64,000 bases of DNA from an uncultured Chthonomonadales bacterium. Lineage in GTDB: Bacteria > Armatimonadota > Chthonomonadetes > Chthonomonadales > CAJBBX01. The stretch covers positions 1 through 64,000 of the forward strand of contig CALLMM010000009.1 of NCBI GenBank assembly GCA_938005745.1, in the 5' to 3' direction. Shown in pieces: positions 18,817-27,403 of the stretch. The notes under the pieces were generated by a model. It had not been told where the DNA came from. It worked only from the letters and a program-made list of their open reading frames with translations, and searched no databases. The first letter of the stretch is position 1; the number at the start of each line of letters is the position of its first letter. A program made the position numbers and the translations under genes.

Positions 18817-18890
18817 TGAGATTGCTTCGGTCGGCTGCGCCTCCCTCGCAATGACAGCGGGGGGACACTGTCGCCTCCCTCGCAATGACG
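18817..18890. repeat. Dispersed intergenic repeat, copy 3 (tandem form)
   Basis: GAGATTGCTTCGGTCGGCTG followed by CGCCTCCCTCGCAATGACAG, then a second partial unit TCGCCTCCCTCGCAATGACG in the same direction. It sits in the 306-base gap 18741-19046 between the ABC permease and the sigma factor; the rest of that gap holds only the promoter element at 18981. Confidence 0.8.
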
Positions 18891-18980
18891 GAATGGGAGG
18901 TGCTGCCGCTGAAGTTAGAGAGTACACGTCCTCTACCTGTCGCTGCAAGCCATCCTATCCCGTACCTGCCCTGCAAGTGA

Positions 18981-18986
18981 TATAAT
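18981..18986 (+). promoter_or_regulatory. Possible -10 element before the sigma-factor gene
   Basis: A perfect TATAAT lies about 60 bases ahead of the ECF sigma gene. No good -35 hexamer is seen 16-18 bases upstream (TCCCGT at 17), so this is either a weak vegetative promoter or fortuitous. Confidence 0.35.
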
Positions 18987-19046
18987 GGGCATGAGAGCGC
19001 GATACTTTTTGCGGCGCAGGCACGTCGTGATAGATAGGAGGCAGGC

Positions 19047-19589
19047 GTGGGGCAGGAGGTCGCAGGCTACGAAGCCCGACTGGTGGAGCGGTTCCGGCAG
19101 GGAGACGGTGCGGCGCTGTCAACCCTGTTCGAGATGCATGTAGACCGTGTCTATGCCTACGCCTGCCATATTCTCCAGAACCGCGAGGATGCGGAGGAGG
19201 TCGTTTCGGAGGCGTTCCTGCGGGCGTTCCGCCATGCCGCCGACTATCGCGGCGACAGCCCGTTTCGCGGGTGGCTGTTCGGCATTGTCCGCAATCTCTG
19301 CCGCGACCGTCTGCGGCAGCTGCGCCTGCTCACCTTTCCCGAGGAGCCGTTCGAGCCGGGACAGCCCGACGACGCGGAGGGGCTGGCGCTGCGCGCCGAT
19401 GTGCGCTGCGCGATGCAGGATCTGCCCGAAGAGTATCAGGACGTTCTGCTGTTGTGTGACGTGGAGGAGTGGGACGCGCGCGAGGCGGCGTTGATTCTGG
19501 GACGTTCGCTGACCGCCACCAAATCGCTGCTCTATCGCGCGCGGCGCGCCCTGCGCGCCCGCCTGACCGAACGCTGGAAAGAGGATTGA
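19047..19589 (+). CDS. ECF-type RNA polymerase sigma factor
   Basis: A 180-residue sigma-70 family protein with region 2 (FEMHVDRVYAYACHILQNRE...EEVVSEAFLRAF and FRGWLFGIVRNLCRDRLR) and region 4 (DLPEEYQDVLLLCDVEEWDAREAA, then LLYRARRALRARL). It redirects RNA polymerase in response to a signal. GTG start at 19047 preceded by ATAGGAGGCAG. Six bases separate it from the zinc-finger anti-sigma gene, its likely antagonist. Confidence 0.93.
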   Translation: MGQEVAGYEARLVERFRQGDGAALSTLFEMHVDRVYAYACHILQNREDAEEVVSEAFLRAFRHAADYRGDSPFRGWLFGIVRNLCRDRLRQLRLLTFPEEPFEPGQPDDAEGLALRADVRCAMQDLPEEYQDVLLLCDVEEWDAREAALILGRSLTATKSLLYRARRALRARLTERWKED

Positions 19590-19595
19590 CCAACG

Positions 19596-19913
19596 ATGCG
19601 CTGCTCGGATTTTCAGGAACTGCTCGATCTGTATATGGACGGCGACCTGCCGGAGGAGATGCGCGCCCGTCTGGAGCGGCATCTGCTGCGCTGCGCCGAG
19701 TGCGCGTTTCAGGCGCGCACGCTCGAACAGACGCGCGCTCACCTGCGCGCCGCCTATCCCCATCCGGAACCGCCCCCCGCCTTCCGGGAGAAGATGGCGG
19801 CGCGGCTGCAGGATGCGTTTCAGGACTGGCTGCGACGCGAGCCGGAACCGAACGCCGCGCAGTGGTCGCTCCCCTTCCTCCTGTCGGAAAGATTTCCGCA
19901 AGAGACGCCATAA
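19596..19913 (+). CDS. Soluble zinc-finger anti-sigma factor
   Basis: A 105-residue protein beginning MRCSDFQELLDLYMDGDLPEE, the usual opening of anti-sigma domains, with the zf-HC2 motif HLLRCAEC (H-x3-C-x2-C) near residues 29-36. No transmembrane helix follows, unlike most ECF anti-sigma factors, so the signal is likely cytoplasmic (redox or metal). Directly follows the ECF sigma gene and is presumably its regulator. The remaining ~60 residues are charged and not recognisable. Confidence 0.85.
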   Translation: MRCSDFQELLDLYMDGDLPEEMRARLERHLLRCAECAFQARTLEQTRAHLRAAYPHPEPPPAFREKMAARLQDAFQDWLRREPEPNAAQWSLPFLLSERFPQETP

Positions 19914-19963
19914 TGAAGGAGTAAGCAGCACATTCAGGCTGTCTCTTGAGGGAGAGTTCTTTC

Positions 19964-20419
19964 ATGTCGTTTCAGGAACAACTACAGTCTATTCGCGAGC
20001 GCTATGTGCACACGGCAGCGCAGAGTCGCGCCCGACTGCTGAAGACTTCGGATCGCCGGAGATTTGCGCGCTGGCGCGTGGAGGGGATGCCGGCAACGCT
20101 CTTTGTGAATGACACGGAACATGCCATGACCGTCCAGGACATCAGTCTGACGGGAGCGCGCGTTCGGGGAACCGGGATCCCGCCTCTCTCCAGAGGAGAG
20201 ACAGTGATTCTCTCCGCGCCCCTGTATGAGGAGCGGTGGCTTGTAGCCGCCTGCGAGGTGATGTCAATTCAGCAGGAGGAGGAGGCTGTCAGCCTGGGCG
20301 TCAACTTCCTCGCGCTCACAGAGGAGGAGACGAGCGCCCTTCTCCGCTATATGTGCCTGCTGTGGGATAATGCGGTGGAGACGGAGGGCGACTCTCCCCT
20401 GGCGGAGGAGGCTGCCTGA
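19964..20419 (+). CDS. PilZ-domain protein (candidate c-di-GMP receptor)
   Basis: 151 residues. The PilZ c-di-GMP signature is present: an arginine stretch DRRRFARW, followed ~25 residues on by DISLTGARV, which fits the RxxxR...D/NxSxxG pattern. The rest fits the PilZ barrel (SLGVNFLALTEEE). Translation from ATG 19964 is preferred over the TTG at 19946 because the GAGGGAGAG between them is the ribosome site. It ends at a strong terminator and precedes an EAL/GGDEF gene, which suggests a local c-di-GMP circuit. Confidence 0.85.
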   Translation: MSFQEQLQSIRERYVHTAAQSRARLLKTSDRRRFARWRVEGMPATLFVNDTEHAMTVQDISLTGARVRGTGIPPLSRGETVILSAPLYEERWLVAACEVMSIQQEEEAVSLGVNFLALTEEETSALLRYMCLLWDNAVETEGDSPLAEEAA

Positions 20420-20470
20420 ACCCGTCTCTCCCCGCAGACCGGCGCGGAGATGATGGATGTTTGCACATGC

Positions 20471-20509
20471 AGATACGGAGGCGCTGTCCGGCAGCGCCTC
20501 CGTATCTTT
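20471..20509 (+). terminator. Strong intrinsic terminator after the PilZ gene
   Basis: Sixteen-base perfect arms (AGATACGGAGGCGCTG / CAGCGCCTCCGTATCT) around a five-base loop TCCGG, then TTT. It separates the sigma/anti-sigma/PilZ group from the EAL gene. The arms are symmetric, so it could also act on minus-strand transcription. Confidence 0.8.
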
Positions 20510-20660
20510 AATACCGGTATTCACACTTACCCCCGTATCTATGGAACAAGGGAGGAGGAAGAGTACGGAAACCCTTCGTTTCGTCCGATACTAGAGACAT
20601 GACCGAACCTGCGTCCACTCGGGAAAGGCGCGGAGCATCGGGTATGAGGAGACTATCCGC

Positions 20661-22805
20661 ATGTTCGAATCCAACGGAGCGCCGGGCAATGGGGTGCGGT
20701 TCGCGCCGCGCGAGAACCCGATCTCGCAGTTCGTGAACGGGTTTGAAGAGGCGACCACCGCATTCCTCTGCCGCTATACGGGCGAAGAGCCGCCCCCGAA
20801 CATGGACCAGCGCATCCGCGATGCGCTGGAGCAGTCTCTGCTCGACCCCTGCGACATCAGCCTGATCCCCTGCGACCGCCGAACCTGCATCTGTCTGGCG
20901 ACCCCCCTCAGCCGGCAGCCGTTCGATCCGCTGCATGTGCACTCCCTGCTTGATCAGATGCGCCGAAAACTGGCGCAGCCGGAGGCTCCGGAAGCCGGTT
21001 CCGAAGGCGCAGAAAGGCTGCAGATCATGCCCCTCGCCCTGGTCAGTTCGGTGGGGCTGCTGCAGGAGAACCTGGAGGAGCTGAGCGAGCTGCTGGATAT
21101 GCTGGTCAACCGGCGGCTCAACGTGCAGTTTCAGGCGATCGTGCATCTGAACTCCGGGCAGGTCTTCGGCTATGAGGCGCTGATGCGCGTGCCGCAAAGC
21201 GGCGTTCTGCGGCGTCCGGGCGCGCTGATCTCCGCGGCGGACCGGGCGCGGCTGGTCTCGTGGGTGGACATCGCCTGCCAGGAGATCTGCTTCACACGCG
21301 CCTCGCAGACCGGCATCAAAGCCCATCTGTTTATGAACATGGACGCAGAAGGGCTGGATTTCGTCCATGAGACCGACCGCACGCTGGCGGATCGCGCCGC
21401 CGAAAGCAGCATCTCTCCCCGGCAGATCGTGCTGGAACTGACCGAACGGCAGACCGTCGAGGACTTTCCACGTCTGGTGCACTATATCGAGGAGCTTCGC
21501 CGTCAGGGGTTCAAGATCGCCATTGATGACGCGGGGGCGGGCTACAGCAGCCTGCACACCATCGCCGAACTGCGCCCCGACTTCGTGAAGATAGACCGCT
21601 CGCTGGTGCGAAGCATCGAAAACAGCGGAACGCGCCGCGCTCTCCTCGCCACGCTCAATAGATACGCCATGCAGATCGGCGCGGCGGTGATCGCGGAGGG
21701 CATCGAGACGCGCGACGAACTCGCCGTCGTCATGGAGATCGGCGTCACCTACGGACAGGGCTATCTGCTCAGCCGCCCCAACGACGGCTTCCGGTCGCTG
21801 CGGCGCGAGATACGCGATCTGCTGGAGGAGCATGTCGCCCGCCGCCGCCTGCGTCTGGGTTCCAGCCCCTTCCCGGTCGGAAAGGCGGCGCGCGTCGGCT
21901 TGAGCTTTCCGCCGGAGACGCCGATCGAGACCATCGCCAACAAGCTGCAGAAGAACCCGGATATCGAGAGCGTGGTGATCCTGGCGGAGGAGCGGATCGA
22001 GGGGCTGGTGATGCGCGAGCGGCTGGCGCAGGCGGTATCCAGCGATCCCGACTGCCTGTCCCGCCCGATCTCGACCCTGATGGACTGCCAGCCGCTGATC
22101 GTGGACGCCGAGACCTCGCTGGAGCAGGTCGCCAAGCAGGTCGCCTATCGGCGGGGAATGCGTTTTCATCACGATGTGATCGTCGCGGACAACGGCGTCT
22201 ATGCGGGCGTTCTGCCGGTGCGCGCCCTGCTGGAGACGATCACCGACCTGAAGGTCAACCGCGCCCGCCACATCCATCCGATCACCGGACTGCCGGATCG
22301 GATCGCCTTTGAGCAGGAAGCGAGCCTGCGCCTCTCGCAGGGACGTCCGACGGTGGTGGCGTTCGGCGACATCCGCCACTTCCGCGCCTTCCTGAACGCC
22401 TACGGCGTCGAACACGCTGACGAGTCGCTGCGCAAGGCGGCAGGCGCGATACAGGACGCGCTGGCAGAGCATCCGCACGCCGATCCGTTTCTGGCGCAGG
22501 GCGACTACGATCACTTCTATCTGCTGATGGCGCCGGAGCGGGCGGAGGCGGTCTGCCGGGAGATCGTCCGCCGGTTCGACGAGGCGGCGCGCGAGGTCTA
22601 CGCGGCGGAGCAGAGCCGTCAGGGATATCTGGAGACGAAGGACGCGCACGGACAGACGCGCCGCTCCCCGCTCTTCTGCCTGCGGCTGGCAGGCGTGAGC
22701 AGCCGGCGTCAGCCGATTCACCACCTGGCGCAGGCGCTTGATCTCGTCCGCCGGATGCTCCCCCGTGTCCAGACGACGCAGGGCAGCGCCTATCTGCTGG
22801 AGTAG
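20661..22805 (+). CDS. EAL phosphodiesterase - CBS pair - degenerate GGDEF protein
   Basis: 714 residues, apparently cytoplasmic. After an unassigned N-terminus, the EAL domain (residues ~150-395) has the conserved YEALMR, LELTER, the metal-binding DDAGAGYSS, and AEGIET motifs, so c-di-GMP hydrolysis is likely. Next comes a CBS-pair region (~410-525, with IETIANKLQKNPDIES and MDCQPLIVDAETSLEQVA). Last is a GGDEF-like domain (HPITGLPDRIAFEQ onward) whose active site reads QGDYD, so it is probably inactive as a cyclase. The CBS pair may sense nucleotides. Start ATG with GAGGAGA upstream. Distinct architecture from the common GGDEF-EAL order. Confidence 0.9.
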   Translation: MFESNGAPGNGVRFAPRENPISQFVNGFEEATTAFLCRYTGEEPPPNMDQRIRDALEQSLLDPCDISLIPCDRRTCICLATPLSRQPFDPLHVHSLLDQMRRKLAQPEAPEAGSEGAERLQIMPLALVSSVGLLQENLEELSELLDMLVNRRLNVQFQAIVHLNSGQVFGYEALMRVPQSGVLRRPGALISAADRARLVSWVDIACQEICFTRASQTGIKAHLFMNMDAEGLDFVHETDRTLADRAAESSISPRQIVLELTERQTVEDFPRLVHYIEELRRQGFKIAIDDAGAGYSSLHTIAELRPDFVKIDRSLVRSIENSGTRRALLATLNRYAMQIGAAVIAEGIETRDELAVVMEIGVTYGQGYLLSRPNDGFRSLRREIRDLLEEHVARRRLRLGSSPFPVGKAARVGLSFPPETPIETIANKLQKNPDIESVVILAEERIEGLVMRERLAQAVSSDPDCLSRPISTLMDCQPLIVDAETSLEQVAKQVAYRRGMRFHHDVIVADNGVYAGVLPVRALLETITDLKVNRARHIHPITGLPDRIAFEQEASLRLSQGRPTVVAFGDIRHFRAFLNAYGVEHADESLRKAAGAIQDALAEHPHADPFLAQGDYDHFYLLMAPERAEAVCREIVRRFDEAAREVYAAEQSRQGYLETKDAHGQTRRSPLFCLRLAGVSSRRQPIHHLAQALDLVRRMLPRVQTTQGSAYLLE

Positions 22806-22977
22806 ACGGCGCGCCTATCCGTTCAGCAGGAGTCTGACGGATGCGCCGCGAATGTATGCCGGCAGGACATTCCGACCGAGGCACGGATGCCGGCGGCGGA
22901 CATCCCGACGGATGCCGGACACTCTACGCCATCCCCGACTGCGGCGATCCGCGATCCCCGGGGCAGGAGGTTTCGAA

Positions 22978-23841
22978 TTGATTCGGACGGTTCTACTCGC
23001 GCTTCTGATACTGACTGTGGTTCTGCCGATAACGGCGAACGCCGATTCCAGAAACGGCGCGTTCAAGGGCAGACGCGCCTATGTCTACTTCAACGAGAAG
23101 ACCCTGACATGGAAGATCGGCAACGACGCGGTCGAGCGGGTCCTCCATTTTGACCGCACGCGCGGCGCGCTGACCACCCTGCGGGTGGAGGCGAAGGGCG
23201 GCGGTCCGCGTCTGGCGCTGGCAAATACGAATGAGGCGGAGTGGACGCTGGAGGCGCCCTCGGAGAGCCGCCTGCCGACGAAGGCGCGGCTGGAGGGCGA
23301 CTGGGTCTTCAATATCCAGTCGGTCGCGACCCCCGCGCACGGCGGACGCCTCCTGACGATCCACCTGCACGGCGTGCGCCGGCATGAGGGGCTGGCGGCG
23401 GAGGTGATCTATGAGGTTCTGCCGGGCAATCGTCCCTATCTGGCGAAACGGGTTACCCTGATCAACCGCTCCGGGACGCCCTTCACGGTCAAAGAGGTGA
23501 TCTACGACCGCTGGATGCTGCCCGCGCAGCCCGGCAGGTTCGCCGCCCCGGCGACCTTTACGCCCGTCTCGGGGGCGATGGGCGCGCTGGCGTTCCCGAC
23601 GAAGAACGCCGGCTTCCAGGCGGGCGTGCTGGATGAGAAGGGCGAGGCGGTCTTCGTGAATGGAGCGGTTACCCTGCGCCTGCGGGAGCCGGCAGTCGTC
23701 GAGCCGGGCGGACGCGCCTACGCGCCCCTCTCTCTGCTGACGGTCTTTGTCAACGATCCGGCGCGGGGAGCCGCGCTCGTTCAACGGTTCAGCGGCGAAC
23801 GGCAGGCGGTGGCAGACTCGATGCTTCTGTCGCCCCGCTGA
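22978..23841 (+). CDS. Secreted protein of unknown function (beta-sandwich-like)
   Basis: 287 residues from a TTG start with GCAGGAGG seven bases upstream. The N-terminus is a signal peptide (VLLALLILTVVLPITANA). The mature part is rich in predicted beta strands: RRAYVYFNEKTLTWKIGN, VERVLHFDRTRGALTTLRVE, LITLHL-like and VEPGGRAYAPLSLLTVFV. This resembles the N-terminal super-sandwich found in GH36-type alpha-galactosidases, but no catalytic domain follows; I do not assign a function. Upstream 172 bases hold nothing recognisable, and the 223 bases after it are also empty. Confidence 0.65.
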   Translation: MIRTVLLALLILTVVLPITANADSRNGAFKGRRAYVYFNEKTLTWKIGNDAVERVLHFDRTRGALTTLRVEAKGGGPRLALANTNEAEWTLEAPSESRLPTKARLEGDWVFNIQSVATPAHGGRLLTIHLHGVRRHEGLAAEVIYEVLPGNRPYLAKRVTLINRSGTPFTVKEVIYDRWMLPAQPGRFAAPATFTPVSGAMGALAFPTKNAGFQAGVLDEKGEAVFVNGAVTLRLREPAVVEPGGRAYAPLSLLTVFVNDPARGAALVQRFSGERQAVADSMLLSPR

Positions 23842-24064
23842 GTCGCGCCGGCGGTGCTCGACTGCCTGAGCCACGTCCGTCCCACAGAGCGATATCCGTC
23901 CTCCGATCCGCGGGTTCTGGCGCGTCCCGCGCAGGGAGTTCATACTTCGGACACCGGAACGCTCCTGCGCCCGGCGGACGGACCGCCGGATGCGGCGGAA
24001 CCCGATTCTTCGCCTCAGGAGGAGCGGTGCTGGCGGCTGCCGCGGCGCGCGCGCTCCGGTGATA

Positions 24065-25114
24065 CTACAGGCGCACGCCGATCTTGATCGTCCGTTCGGG
24101 ATGCGCCAGCAGGTCGGCGAGCGCGGCGGGCGCCTCCTCGAACGTGAGGATCGGAGTTACGATCCCCTCTCCGGTCGTCAGCCCGGCGCGGAAAAGCTCG
24201 ATGGTCGCCTCGAAGGCGCGCTCGTGCGTCCAGAGCGGATAGGATCGGTCGGGGTTGCCCCAGCCAGCCCACGCCTGACTGCCGACGATGGTCGGGCGGT
24301 TCAGGTGGAACTCCTCGTCCAGATGCAGGGCGGAGCAGTCCTTCGGTCCCCAGGGGACATGGACGATGACCCCGCACTGACGGATGCAGCGGATCGCGTC
24401 ATGCAGGGCGCGTCCGTTGCCGGAGGTCTCGATGGAGACATCCACCCCTGCGCCTCCGGTCGCCCGCTTGATCTCCAGCGCGGCGTCGCAGGCGAGGGGA
24501 TCGAAGGCGCGGTCCGCCCCGTGCGCCTCCGCATACTCTCTTCGGATCGCCAGCGGATCTACCGCGAAGACCTTCCGCGCGCCACTCGCCCGCGCGATCT
24601 GCACCGCCAGCAGACCGATCGCGCCCAGTCCGTAGACCGCCACCGTGTCGCCGATGCGGATGCTGCCGTCACGCACGGCGACAAACGCCACATGCGCCGG
24701 GTCCACGCAGACGGCGTCCGATTCGGAGAGGTCGCCCAGCCGATACCAGCGCTCCTCCTCCGCCTGATGCGTCTCGCGGATCGCTCCGTACCCGAAGACC
24801 CGATCCCCGACCTTCCAGCGGGTCGCCTCCGAACCGACCTCCGTCACCGTCCCGACCACCATGTTGCCGATGCCCCGTTCGGGGGGCGGTCCGGCGGGCG
24901 GAGTCTCGCCCTCCGGGCGGGGCAGGAACATACGCAGTTCCGGGTTCCAGACCTTGCGGTCGAACGCGCTTCCGGTCAGACCGTGAAGCTCCGTGCCGTG
25001 CTTGGGCGCGGCGAACTGAACCTGCACCCGCACCTGTTTCGGCGTCAGCGGGGGCAGGTCGTACTCTCGAAAGCGGAACGCGCTCCCGTCCCGCGTAACG
25101 ATCTCTCGCGGCAT
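24065..25114 (-). CDS. Zinc-independent medium-chain (MDR) dehydrogenase
   Basis: A 349-residue MDR-family protein with a Rossmann core (VAVYGLGAIGLLAVQIARASGA) and GroES-like N-terminus. The usual catalytic zinc cysteine is missing (the equivalent segment reads PKHGTELHG) and the four-cysteine structural lobe is absent, so it is probably an unusual oxidoreductase of the sugar or polyol type. Start ATG with GGGAG. Lies 24 bases after GH32 in the same direction and is the last gene of the carbohydrate cluster. Confidence 0.85.
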   Translation of the reverse strand: MPREIVTRDGSAFRFREYDLPPLTPKQVRVQVQFAAPKHGTELHGLTGSAFDRKVWNPELRMFLPRPEGETPPAGPPPERGIGNMVVGTVTEVGSEATRWKVGDRVFGYGAIRETHQAEEERWYRLGDLSESDAVCVDPAHVAFVAVRDGSIRIGDTVAVYGLGAIGLLAVQIARASGARKVFAVDPLAIRREYAEAHGADRAFDPLACDAALEIKRATGGAGVDVSIETSGNGRALHDAIRCIRQCGVIVHVPWGPKDCSALHLDEEFHLNRPTIVGSQAWAGWGNPDRSYPLWTHERAFEATIELFRAGLTTGEGIVTPILTFEEAPAALADLLAHPERTIKIGVRL

Positions 25115-25138
25115 TCTGTTCTCCCTGTTGTTTCGTCC

Positions 25139-27304
25139 TTATTGCGCCGTCTGCGGGACGGCGGGGCGCAGGCTGCGCGCCTGCAGGCGAACGATCCTCG
25201 CCGTTCCTCCCAAGGCATAGACCTCCAGTCCGCGCTCCTCCTCGCAGGGCAGGAAGCAGGAGGTGAGCGACACTCGACCGTCGTTTCCGAAGACCTCCAG
25301 CGAGGCGCGGTCCGCTAGAACGCGCAGGCGGATGCGTCCGCGGATCAGCTCCAGCGGCGCGCGGCGTCCCAGACAGGCGAGCGTCTTCTCGCCCGCCCGG
25401 TAACTTACCGCCTCTCCCCGCACCCGCAGTCCCACCTCCGCCGCCTCGCCGATCTCAATCTCGGTCTCGATGTCCCACAACTCGCCCGTCAGCCCGGAAA
25501 GCGGGTTCTCGCCGGGCTTCAGAGGAAGATCGCGCCAGACGCGCTCCCGCTCGTAGAGCGAGCGTATCTCACGCACGGGCAGACGAAACAGACGCAGCCC
25601 CTCCGGGGTCGGGCGCAGGGTCAGCTCGCAGGGAAACGACATCTGCTGATTGAAGGGCATCTGCGGATAGCGGCCGCCCGCCATCCAGGCGATCTGAATA
25701 CGCCTGCCGTCGGAGGGGGGCAGATCGCTGTAGGTCTGCACCGCGTAGAAGTTCGCGCCGTAGTCCGTCTGCAGGGTCTCGGTCTCCGGCGTGAAACGCT
25801 GCCCGTCGAAGGAGCCGATCAGGTAGCGACCGTTTGCCGCTGTCCAGACCCATCTGCGCTGTTTCGGATCGCCCTTCACCGGCATCTCGAAGAGGTCGGG
25901 GCACTCCGCGCAGTCGGGCACGGTGATCGTGTGCAGGGGCGTCCAGCGTTTCAGGTCGGGGGAGGCGTAGAAGCCGAACTCATTGCCGTTGAGGTAGAGC
26001 GCCATGATCCAGCGGCGCGTCAGCGCGTGCCAGACGACCTTCGGATCGCGGTTTTCCGCGACGATATGCCCCAGAACGGGATTGCCAGCGTACTTGATCC
26101 AGCTTCGTCCCCGATCAAGGCTGTAGGCGAGGCACTGCGTGAAGGGCTTTCCGGCGGAGGCGGGAGAGGTGCCGCCCGCCGCCGTGTAGATCAGGATGAG
26201 GGGAGCCTCTCTGCCGTTTTGAAATCCGGCGATGTTGTCGCGATCCACCACGCCGGAGCCAGAGAAGATCGTTCCGAGCGCGTCGGGCGCGAGGGCGATC
26301 GGACGAACCTGCCACCGAACCAGATCGCGGCTGACGGCGTGCCCCCAGTGCATATTGCCCCACTGAACGCCGCAGGGGTTGTGCTGAAAGAAGAGATGGT
26401 ACTCTCCCCGGTAGTAGAGCAGCCCGTTGGGATCGTTGAGCCAGCCGAGCGGCGCGGTGAAGTGAAACTGCGGACGCAGCTTCTCGCGGTAGAGGTTTTC
26501 GGGATAGCCGGGGGTGCGGCTCTGCACAATCCGCTCTAGCGCAGTCGAATCCTCGCGCAGCTTCTCGACCCGCAGCGTAACGCGCCGCCCTCTCCAGGCG
26601 CGCACGTCGAGCGGGAGATGAAGATCCGGCGTGTCGGGAGCCAGTTCCACCTCGAACTCGCACAGCGTCCGGTCGTCCTCCTGCAGGCGCAGAAGGGTCT
26701 TCGGCGCGCCCGTCTGCACCGGGATCCGCAGATAGTCCTGCTCTAGAAGTATCTGGCGGCTCTTTTCTGTCATCCTCGGAGCCTTCCTATCGCTCTGAAC
26801 GATATGGTCAACGTTGATATGCCCCCATCCGCCGGTCGCGGCGTCCACAATCTGAAGGATCGCCGTCTTCCCCTCCAGTTCCGACACATCCCAGTACGCC
26901 GGAGCAAGCGCCTCGCTTCCGCCGGGGCGGTCGTTGGGACCGGTCGCGGTGCGAACGATCTGCCCCTCCACGATCAGGTTGAGGCAGGTCTGTCCGGGGT
27001 ATCTGCCGCCGCCGATCAGAAAGTTGAGGAACCGGCGCTGGATGCGAAAGGGCGGCGAGGTGAGCGTGCCGGTCGAACCGTCACCGCCGAGATAGGAGTT
27101 CGCCAGTCCCCGCCCCAGAAAGCCGGTAACCGGCATCTGTCCGGGGAGCGCGCCGCGCGCGGGACCGATTCCAAAGGCGGCTCCTTCGGCTCTCCAGTCG
27201 CCGTAGGTCTCGCCCTCAAAATCGGCGATCAGCAGGTCTTCGCGCGTTCCGGAGACCGTCAGTCCGACAGACAGAAGCAGGCAGAGCATGAACAGGCGGT
27301 ACAT
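25139..27304 (-). CDS. Secreted GH32 beta-fructosidase (levanase/invertase type)
   Basis: 721 residues with a signal peptide (MLCLLLSVGLTVSG). The first ~170 residues form a beta-rich domain (LIADFEGETYGDW...), probably substrate-binding. The GH32 five-bladed propeller starts near residue 290 with the nucleophile motif WLNDPNG, continues with RDPKV (transition-state stabiliser) and ECPDLFEM (acid/base), and a C-terminal beta-sandwich (GRVSLTSCFLP) closes it. It cleaves terminal fructose from levan, inulin or sucrose outside the cell. The AAGGAG just upstream supports ATG 27304. A 28-bp palindrome at 27358 may control it. Confidence 0.93.
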   Translation of the reverse strand: MYRLFMLCLLLSVGLTVSGTREDLLIADFEGETYGDWRAEGAAFGIGPARGALPGQMPVTGFLGRGLANSYLGGDGSTGTLTSPPFRIQRRFLNFLIGGGRYPGQTCLNLIVEGQIVRTATGPNDRPGGSEALAPAYWDVSELEGKTAILQIVDAATGGWGHINVDHIVQSDRKAPRMTEKSRQILLEQDYLRIPVQTGAPKTLLRLQEDDRTLCEFEVELAPDTPDLHLPLDVRAWRGRRVTLRVEKLREDSTALERIVQSRTPGYPENLYREKLRPQFHFTAPLGWLNDPNGLLYYRGEYHLFFQHNPCGVQWGNMHWGHAVSRDLVRWQVRPIALAPDALGTIFSGSGVVDRDNIAGFQNGREAPLILIYTAAGGTSPASAGKPFTQCLAYSLDRGRSWIKYAGNPVLGHIVAENRDPKVVWHALTRRWIMALYLNGNEFGFYASPDLKRWTPLHTITVPDCAECPDLFEMPVKGDPKQRRWVWTAANGRYLIGSFDGQRFTPETETLQTDYGANFYAVQTYSDLPPSDGRRIQIAWMAGGRYPQMPFNQQMSFPCELTLRPTPEGLRLFRLPVREIRSLYERERVWRDLPLKPGENPLSGLTGELWDIETEIEIGEAAEVGLRVRGEAVSYRAGEKTLACLGRRAPLELIRGRIRLRVLADRASLEVFGNDGRVSLTSCFLPCEEERGLEVYALGGTARIVRLQARSLRPAVPQTAQ

Positions 27305-27357
27305 CAGCGCTCCTTAAGGCTCTCCGTTCTATTCCGGGAAGGCGGCTGGCAGATCCA

Positions 27358-27385
27358 ATTCTGTGTGACATATGTCACACAGAAT
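27358..27385. promoter_or_regulatory. Perfect 28-bp palindromic operator, CRP-like core
   Basis: The sequence ATTCTGTGTGACAT is followed by its exact reverse complement, centred between 27371 and 27372. Its heart is TGTGA-N6-TCACA, identical to the classical CRP/FNR-family half-site pair. It lies 54 bases before the GH32 ATG and 19 bases past the end of the isomerase gene. There is no T-run, so it is not a terminator. It could bind a CRP-family activator or a sugar-responsive repressor. Confidence 0.7.
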
Positions 27386-27403
27386 ACGCTAAACAGAGAG
27401 CAG

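Noticed and set aside
18719-18976. Small minus-strand frame of 85 codons before the sigma factor
   Set aside because: It is made of the dispersed repeat and has no ribosome site.
20508-22724. Long minus-strand open frame opposite the EAL gene
   Set aside because: Codon-mirror artefact; the plus strand has all EAL catalytic motifs.
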